Assembly: GCA_039000515.1 (NCBI GenBank)
Contig: JBCFYV010000012.1
Coordinates: 31,612,821-31,676,820 of the forward strand
Direction of reading: 5' to 3'
DNA from: Timema cristinae
Taxonomy: Eukaryota > Arthropoda > Insecta > Phasmatodea > Timematidae
DNA: 64,000 bases
Position 1 is the first letter of the stretch; each line of letters opens with the position of its first letter. A program made the position numbers and the translations under genes. Positions 57,106-64,000 of this stretch are shown here, one piece after another. The notes below the pieces were generated by a model. The model made no database searches, was not told the origin of the DNA, and worked only from the letters and a program-made list of their open reading frames with translations.

Positions 57106-57459
57106 CTTAAAAATGGTTTGTGTTTTTTTTAATGTTATATCTAAACAATTTCTACTCCAGTATCACCTAGGTAAGTGTGCTGGCTATCCCTCCTAATTTA
57201 AACCATGATTTAACCTAGTGCTCTATTCCACATAACCTCAATTAATACAAATACTAGCAATAATTCATTCTAATGGCCACATTAAAGTTTATATCCAGTA
57301 ATTATCATTGCTGTTATTGATTAGTTATTTACAGATCACTACTTCTAATAAATTGATACAAATCCTTGTCCTTTTCAACAAATTTACAAAGAAAGTTAGG
57401 CTTCATTATTTGACACAATAAAGAGCAACAAATTTTGCAATGGGCTTTTTAATAGAAGT

Positions 57460-58525
57460 ATTTATTTGTCACTGTCATAGCTTGACACGTTATATTTAGG
57501 TCTTTGATGATGATAATCTTTGTCTCGACATTCCTGTTATCAGTCTCTCAGTTGACACCATTTTAATTAATCTTCACTTCACACTTCACAGAGGTTTATT
57601 TACCAACATTGTTGCCAACATATTCTAATTACAATCTCAACTAGGGCAAATGGTAACATTTTAAAATATCATACAAGCAATACTATCTCATAAAATGCAA
57701 TATATACTATGTTCCAACCAACACTATGTATACAATATTTACACAAAACGTTAATAAACGTAATAAAACAACTATTCTCAAGAACACTTGTATAAAAAAT
57801 CTACATTAATTATCATTGTTCTATTTTATATACATACTAAATTATTTGGTTAAGTTCATTAAATACAGACTAGTAAAGTACTTCACGTGACACTGTTGTA
57901 CTTGGACGTGTCTATTGTGCAAATGATTGTTAAACATTAGACTAAGCTAGTTCTTGTTATAAAACATAAATATAGGAAGTTGATGATACAGGACGATTGA
58001 AAAGGCACCCCTACAACAATTCATTGGCTAACATTTTACATACTAATAACTGTTCTTAATTCAATGATTCTTTTGAAGTTTTTGAGTTGCTATGAGCTAT
58101 TCTACAGGGATCAGCCAAGTCTAAGGTTAAAAAAAAATTATTGAGTTAAAACATGGATCAAAAGTTATGGTCTAAAATATTATGTGAAATGTTAGCCAAT
58201 AAATTAGAGAGAATTATTTTGTACCAAGATAACTTTAGAGAGCACTTACTCTAAACAAAGTATATATTGTAGGCCATAACTATTGAAGATTAACTTTTCG
58301 ATCACTTGTATTTTATGATAACATTTTACTTAGTAAAAAATGTTTTTTCCAAACAGCAATTATTAAGGATAATTTTACTTCGCACTTATTTATCAAACAC
58401 AATTTAGTTTTAACTTTGACATTGAACAATATCCAATATAATATGTTAAATATGTCCAATATGTTAAATTAATAAATAGTTTCACTTGCAATACAACCAT
58501 CGCTTATGTAATAATTTTAAATTAG
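57460..58525 (-). other. probable 3' UTR of the minus-strand gene
   Basis: It follows the stop of the terminal exon at 58526. The minus strand has AATAAA near 57462-57467, a possible polyadenylation signal, which would make a UTR of about 1.06 kb. Closer signals may exist; the end is not fixed. Confidence 0.35.
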
Positions 58526-58724
58526 TCACAATGAACAATCATCACTGTCTGCTGCGTAGTCTGCCGAATCATCGTCTTCATCGTCCATGTCAAAGTCAGT
58601 GACGGTAAAACTTGGGTTCTTCCAATGTTCAACCTTGGATTCAGAATCATTATTGTTTGTTATAATATTGTCGAGGTTTGGTGAAAGAGCGTCTTCTCCT
58701 TCTGTGTCGTCATCTTCGTACAAC
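58526..58724 (-). CDS. terminal coding exon of an unidentified gene, acidic C-terminus
   Basis: A minus-strand exon of 199 bases with acceptor TTTCTTATAG|G and stop TGA at 58526-58528. It begins with the last base of a codon, then LYEDDDTEGEDALSPNLDNI, and further on NPSFTVTDFDMDDEDDDSAD, ending DSDDCSL. Two acidic clusters flank a short FTVTDF segment. This has the look of a disordered regulatory tail. I do not recognise the family, and no upstream exon was found between 58725 and 64000, so the gene body is probably to the right of the window or among unrecognised sequence. The clean acceptor and consistent coding bias support a real exon. Confidence 0.6.
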
Positions 58725-59056
58725 CTATAAGAAACACACAAAACAGAATTAAGAAAAATCTAAACTAGGATGTGGTCCACTATTGGCTTCAAACACTCAT
58801 AACACTAAAAGGTGTAGCCTAGGATAGATTGAAAGTTTAACATTTCCAGGCTAGTAATTATTTATCCTACATTTATTTACCACCAGAATCACCTACTACT
58901 GTTTGTGTGTTTTGTGAAACATTTGAAATAGTATATTTCTAATTATATGACTATTTAATGTTGAATGTTCCTTGAATTTTCTTCTTGATTCTTCTGTTAT
59001 GGTGGTTGCAGGCAGGTAAAAGTTGAGCCTAAAAGAAAGTGGACGGAATCTAAACA

Positions 59057-59085
59057 AATGTGAATGTGAGAGTGCTGTTATATGC
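59057..59085 (+). repeat. 29-base LINE RT fragment
   Basis: AATGTGAATGTGAGAGTGCT, then GTTATATGC, is an exact match to 62964-62992, the segment just before the YADD codons of the plus-strand LINE. Sequence on both sides differs. Confidence 0.6.
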
Positions 59086-59096
59086 TTGCTTGTTAT

Positions 59097-59221
59097 TTCC
59101 AATTGTTACATTAGATATACTAGCTAATGCTACAAGGTTACTACTACCCGCCCCAAATAAACTTTGGGGTAGTAGTGGGTAGTAGTAGCATTAGCTAGTA
59201 TATCTAATGTAACAATTGGAA
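59097..59221. repeat. hairpin-forming inverted repeat
   Basis: Outer arms of 37 bases beginning TTCCAATTGTTACATTAGAT at 59097 and its reverse complement ending 59221 are perfect through GCTAATGCTAC. The inner part (TACTACCC and GCCCCAAA-like repeats) pairs less well. No coding capacity; class unknown. Confidence 0.8.
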
Positions 59222-60324
59222 CTATTTTTATTTACAATTAGTTTCTGGAAAAAGTTACATCAATAAAAAGTGAAAAATGTTTCCTGAAAAACCTGAAATA
59301 GTCAGGAAATTTTAAAATATAATTTTTGTTTTCTAGATAGTTGGTCACCCTGAGTAGCGTGTAATCAACCCATATCCCTTGAGTGTTTAGTTTTGCTTTC
59401 ATTTTCAGGGATATCTAAATAATAAAGCTTAGTTTTAGTTGATATTATGAAACGTTTATATATCTTATTGGTACAAAGATATTTTAGTGATGAATAGGGC
59501 AAGGATGTTAATGAATGACAAGTCATATTTTTCTAAGAATTTGAAGATAAAGCTCGAGTTCACTTAAATATGTTTCATGACCCCCTGGTTCTAAAAAAAT
59601 TACTTCTGTTTTGAATTTGTTCATTTTTGATAACTAATCAAGATATCATATCCTACATAAAATCTAATCAGAACTTATTACATGATGAAAGTGGGTGGTC
59701 AAGAGGTATAGGGTATTTTATACGGCTGGACCAATGCCAACTATCAAATCTGATCATCTGCTGATTATGGCACAGTTGGTAAGCAGATGATCTGATTGGT
59801 GATCTTTTGTTAACATGCTGCACATATGCCCCCACAACAGGTACTGGCGATTCATTGTTAAGGTCTTGGCAGACAGTCTTGTTCTTTGTTCTGTTGCTAG
59901 AAAGGGGGATGTTTCTTATGACTGAGTAAATGGATACTTCTTTCATCAATAAAAAAGGGATGGGAAAAGAGGGGAGGGGTTATGTTGAGAATAGAAAGGT
60001 TAGTGAGAGAGAGAAGGGCGGGATAATCTTTACAAGATCATCCACTAGGTCAACTAGCAAATATACATCTGAATCAAGAGAGGAAGATTCAATCAAAATT
60101 AAAACTGGGGAATATTCAAAGGAAGTTAAAACTTAAGAACTATAGGAGGTTTCAAAACTACATAATGGATTCAGAACTTGTCCTTATTTCAATAGTTTAA
60201 TTCATTCATCAATATATACTTTTGGCATTATTTAAAAAATCAACTATGCTTATTTTAATTCCATGAAATTTGCTAAACAAAATATTCTTTTTCTGTTTCC
60301 ATACCAATATTATTATATTTTCCA
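59222..60324. other. intergenic/intronic, unrecognised
   Basis: 59265-59310 resembles the MITE subterminal repeat (CTGAAAAACCTGAAATAGTC). 59545-59620 loosely matches the tract at 44110. ORFs at 59668-59949 (-) and 59930-60136 (+) could not be assigned. Confidence 0.35.
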
Positions 60325-60532
60325 CAATGTGGTTTCATGCCAGGTAGAGGTTGGATGGATCACATATTTGCATTGCAACAAGTGATTGAGAAATATATGG
60401 CAGTAAGGAAGAAAGTTTATAGTGCATTGGTTGATCTGTAAATAGTGTATGATTGGGTGAATAGGAGTAAGTTATGTTCTGAAAGAGTATGGTTTGAATA
60501 CATGGTCGGTAAATGCAATTATGGCAATGCAT
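60325..60532 (+). mobile_element. plus-strand LINE, RT part before the nested insertion
   Basis: It encodes CGFMPGRGWMDHIFALQQVI, then KKVYSALVDL, stop, VYDWVNRSKL: RT motifs before the catalytic YADD (GF.PGR...DHIF.L, ..F.DL..AFD.V). It is 5'-truncated at about 60325 and continues at 62816 after the inserted element. Confidence 0.85.
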
Positions 60533-62801
60533 CATCATCACCATCATCAACTCTTTCCAGCCTGTGGCCGAGTCATTTTTGTAAAATGTCTTCATCTTCC
60601 CCCATTCTTCCACCACTTTAGATCCTTTAATTTCTTTCATTCTTCTCCTCTTACTTAAACATTTTCTGTCATCTGCTCCTCCCATCTCTTTCCTGGCCTC
60701 CCTTGTGGTATTTTTCCTACATACTCTATTTCCAACATTTTCTTCGGCATCCTTTTTTTCTCCATCCTAATTACATGCCCATACCATCTCAGTCTTGCTT
60801 CCTCTACTATTTCCTGTACTCCTACTCTTTCCCGGATGACTTCATTCCTAATATTGTTTCTCCTCGTGACAACTAACATACTCCTCACAATCATCATTCC
60901 CATGGCCTTTACTTTCCTAGTTTCTTTTACATTCACTGTCCATGTTTCTGCTGCATATGCCAATGGGTACAAAGTAAGCCATGTACCATACTTCCTTAAA
61001 CTTATATGGAACTTCCCTTCTCCATAGCAGATCTCTTATGCACCTATAGAACAATTCTCCCTACTGTCCTCTTATCATTAAATCCTCTCTACTTCCATCT
61101 TTCTCCTTAATCACATTTCTAAGATATTTTATGTTCTGTATTTTTCTCAGCTCTACTCCATCCAACCTTATACCTTTATTAGGCCTTAACCTTGTCATTA
61201 CCATCACTTCACTCTTTGCCATGCTAAATTTCATTTCACATTCAATTCTTGTAGTTGTTCATGTACTTCCTCCTCCCCTCATACTATCAAGTCATCAGCA
61301 AACATGGTTTTATTATCCCCATTTTTTCTGCACTTTGTTAATGACATTCCATACAAAAAATATAGGTATTGGTGAAAGGGCACTCCCCTGCTTCACTCAA
61401 TTTTTTTTATTTAGAACCACTCGGTCCTTCCACTCTCTGTCTTAACTAGGGTTGTTATAATTATACCCAGCCCCAAAAAATGGGTTTTATTTTTTTTTAA
61501 AACCACTTACTAAATTTTGCATACAAAGAATCATATAATGAATTTTTGAAAATTGTTAGTTATTCTGTTGAAAATCTTTTGGTTCAAAACCAATAATACA
61601 TTGATTTGTATTATGGTGTTATACACAAGTTTTGAAATCACAGATTTTATACAATAGACTAAACTATAAAACATGTTTTAATTGGTTGAACAAAATAATA
61701 TGTTCAATTAGAAACTCACTTGGAATAATATAATTTTAAGGTACCTACACTGTATTATTGCTAGACCCTAGAAATAATACTTTGTCAAAAAAAAAGCAAA
61801 TGAGATAACAAAAGTTCTTACCTTTTATCTTAAGTAAAAAAAGAGCAACAAATCAATTCTGCAACTGGCTTGCCAGTAATTTGAGGCATGATCTCCCCTA
61901 CCGCCTTCCCTCTCTTTAGATTCCTTCTACACAAAGTCTTTGTTTTTCCAACCTACTAGCTTATACAGTAGTATTTTGAAAATTACTTGTTGCATTATTG
62001 TATTCTTTAATAAGTCTTTTTTAACTCTTTTTCATAACTATTAAAATTAAATATGTTTTCTTGGAATCTTGAATAATTATTATTTTAAAATTATTGTTTA
62101 ATCAGATAAAAATATATATTTTAATTAAACCACAAAAAAAACGGTTGGGCTTTTTTAAAAAAACCTTAGGTTTTTTCCAACCATGGTATCAACACAACTC
62201 CTGTAATCCTCATACACACTTTTCACTCTCGTTACAACTCCTCTTTCCACTTCGGCGTCCTCCATCGCTTTCCAAACTTTATTTCTATCCACGCTATCAT
62301 ATGGCATAGTTATGTCTAGACCTCTGGTCCCTAAATTTGTGCCATTCCTCTCTCCACCTTCCTTTAATTTTATTTCATATTCTCTTTTCCAGTAGCTTCT
62401 CATATATTTTACTACAGTGGCACATAAGCATTATCCCCCTATAATTTATACACCTATTTGTGTCTCCTTTCTTGAAAATAGGTCTTCAGTTACCTTGTTC
62501 TCTTCCAAACCACTCTGAGCACCCTGTATAACCAATTAACCAGTGTATACCTACTTCACCTGCTGCTCTTGTCATTTCCATAGTCAGTTCATCCATACAC
62601 CAGTGCTTTCCCTTGTTTCATTTTCTTTAATGCATCCTCCACCTCTTTCCACATTGGATCTCTTTCTTTTTATCCTATTTCTTCCACTCCTCTGTTTCAC
62701 TCTCATTCCTTTCCTATTCCGGGTAAACATTTTCTCAAAATATCTCATTCATAGTTACTTTTTTCTTCTCCTGTCTTCATCTATCATTCTAACTTCTTGT
62801 C
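60533..62801 (-). mobile_element. minus-strand LINE inserted in the plus-strand LINE
   Basis: It is flanked by the exact 14-base duplication TTATGGCAATGCAT (60519-60532 and 62802-62815). On the minus strand, from high to low coordinate: PYDSVDRNKVWKAMEDAEVE with RVKSVYEDYRSCVDTM (62155-62403), catalytic MFADDLIV near 61300, then AAETWTVNVKETRKVKAMGM, LRWYGHVIRMEKKRMPKK and GRPGKRWEEQM (60655-60972). The 3' end is a (TGATGG)-like tail beside the duplication. Frameshifts and stops are many. The 5' part with the endonuclease is missing. Clade was not determined. Confidence 0.88.
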
Positions 62802-62815
62802 TTATGGCAATGCAT

Positions 62816-63530
62816 GATAGAAGTAAATGTTAGGGTGGATTAAGCTTTAAGCATTGAACAGGGTGTTAGACAAGGTTGTGTTATATCTTCATGGTTGTTT
62901 AATGTATTCATGAATAAGTGTATGAAGGATGCTTGTGAGGACACAGTTGGTGTACAAATGGACAATGTGAATGTGAGAGTGCTGTTATATGCAGATGATG
63001 CTATGTTGATGGCTGAGAATGAAAGTGACTTGCAGAATGCAATAAATTGGTTTAATGTGGCAACAGGTAGAATGAAGCTCCGTGTAAATGTCTCCAAAAC
63101 TAAGGTGATAGTTTTTGATAAGGACAGATCAGGAAATGATTGTTAGATTCGTATAAATAAAAAAAACTGTTAGCACAAGTGAATAATTTTGTGTATTTTG
63201 GCCGAATGTTCTGTAAAAATGGAAGAATTGATTGTCAAATCGATAGAACGGTGAATGCATCTCTGAGATTAGTTGGAAGTATGTGAAGCGTGAGTTTTTC
63301 AGGAGAAACACAAGAGCAAGGTGAATGCAGTTGGAATGAGATATCCAAGAAATATATGTGGAAAAGCTCGTATGAATAGACTCGGTAATAAATGGGTGCT
63401 AAAGGAATGCAGTTTGAAAGGGAATCCATTAGGTAAATGTGTAGATAAAGTGATGAAGCAAATATATGACAGTAGAGTGTGTATCAAAAGGAAGGAAAAG
63501 GCCATGTAAGACTCGGCTAAATTTGGACTT
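62816..63530 (+). mobile_element. plus-strand LINE, RT and C-terminal part after the insertion
   Basis: It resumes the RT: EQGVRQGCVISSWLFNVFMN, NVRVLLYADDAMLMAENES with the catalytic YADD at 62988-62999, MKLRVNVSKTKVIVFDKD. After a stop at 63144 the C-terminal part follows in other frames: VNNFVYFGRMFCKNGRIDCQ, HKSKVNAVGMRYPRNICGK, LKGNPLGKCVDKVMKQIYD. The same family as 26530-27045. Homology ends near 63530. Confidence 0.88.
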
Positions 63531-64000
63531 CAATGGTTTAATTCCAAGTGCAGCGACTGTGAGTGCTATTTTGATAATCTCATTGTTGCTTAGAACGAAA
63601 AGAAAACCTGTTAAACGATTGTGGATTATACCTTGGGTTGGGAGATGAAATTCAAGAGGGATTAACAGTTAGTTGCCTGCTAAAGGAACTTCAAACTGAA
63701 GATCCGGAATCTAATTAAAAATATTTACGCATGGACTGTGAAACTTTTAAATATTTGGTAGCAAGTCACTCCATTAATTAAAAGAAAAAAATAAACACCT
63801 AAGAAATGCTAAGACTGATTCGCACATGTAGGATAATCTTTCAGTCGCCATTTTCTTTGATCAAACCTTAGAGCATGTTCTATAACGAAAATATGTGATC
63901 AAAGATCTTTGAGGAGTCGTCAAAGTTACATCACATTTTCTTTGATTAAAGAAATTTGACATAAATGTGATAGTGTAATACCAGCCTAAGTGAAGATGGA
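63531..64000. other. right edge, nothing recognised
   Basis: Short AT-rich stretch. TTTCTTTGATCAAA-like inverted words at 63850-63955 were seen (CTTTGATCAAAC and GTGATCAAAGATC), without a clear element boundary. Confidence 0.35.

Larger units (their letters stand above)
56127..57206. mobile_element. Penelope-like element: head-to-head inverted pair of 3' ends
   Basis: Left arm (56127 to about 56652) and right arm (about 56679 to 57206) are near-identical inverted copies; outer ends read ATGGTTTAAATTAGGAGGG. Each arm carries the C-terminal GIY-YIG endonuclease region of a Penelope-like ORF running outward, then a hammerhead-like motif. Penelope-like elements are retroelements with an RT and, usually, a GIY-YIG nuclease; inverted partial copies are known for them. 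RT is absent, so both copies are 5'-truncated. Confidence 0.85.

Noticed and set aside
61131..61445. 104-codon plus-strand ORF
   Set aside because: It is the antisense of the minus-strand LINE reverse transcriptase (MFADDLIV on the other strand).
1..64000. CRISPR array, prokaryotic operon or phage
   Set aside because: No regular short direct repeats with unique spacers, no ribosome-binding-site-led gene clusters; genes have spliceosomal introns.

Overview
This is a 64 kb piece of an AT-rich, intron-rich animal genome, most likely an arthropod and probably an insect. The basis is the insect-like RPB6 protein, spliceosomal introns with GT/AG borders, and a dense mix of non-LTR, Penelope-like, hAT, pogo/Tigger and tRNA-SINE repeats. 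No bacterial operons, CRISPR arrays or functional tRNA/rRNA genes were seen.

Host genes are few. (1) The 5' half of eIF2A is on the minus strand: five coding exons between 26210 and 8779 give 189 codons, and the remaining exons must lie left of the window. (2) A two-exon THAP zinc-finger ORF is on the plus strand (41348-41448 + 42645-42789). (3) A complete single-exon RPB6/POLR2F gene, the subunit shared by RNA polymerases I, II and III, is at 51100-51495 (+). (4) The last coding exon of an unidentified gene with a very acidic C-terminus is on the minus strand at 58526-58724.

The rest is mobile DNA, much of it nested. Region 1-8.5 kb (eIF2A intron 5) is an 8 kb foldback-like inverted repeat whose arms carry ~140 bp tandem units; its right arm is split by a pogo-like transposon, and a hammerhead-ribozyme-like motif sits in its loop. 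9.7-16.3 kb (intron 3) holds a Tigger-type element with a SINE inside. 17.4-26.2 kb (intron 1) holds SINEs, a Tigger-like MITE inside a SINE, and a hAT-like MITE containing a perfect 44-bp palindrome made from a tRNA 3' half. 26.5-41 kb is intergenic: a LINE fragment, a ~142-bp satellite array, a ZMYM1-like hAT element, a 50-bp minisatellite, a solo LTR with its own TATA/Inr promoter, and a ZBED5/SCAND3-like hAT element with a perfect 8-bp target duplication that splits a ~155-bp tandem repeat. 42-51 kb has more SINEs and a MITE. 53-57.2 kb holds two Penelope-like elements, each a head-to-head inverted pair of 3' ends with hammerhead-like cores; one pair still encodes GIY-YIG endonuclease remnants. 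60.3-63.6 kb is one non-LTR retrotransposon interrupted by another in opposite orientation, with an exact 14-bp target duplication.

The most noteworthy signals are the Penelope-like inverted pairs with hammerhead-like motifs, the tRNA-half palindrome, the foldback element with tandem-repeat arms, and the minimal THAP ORF that stops just before the AVP motif.
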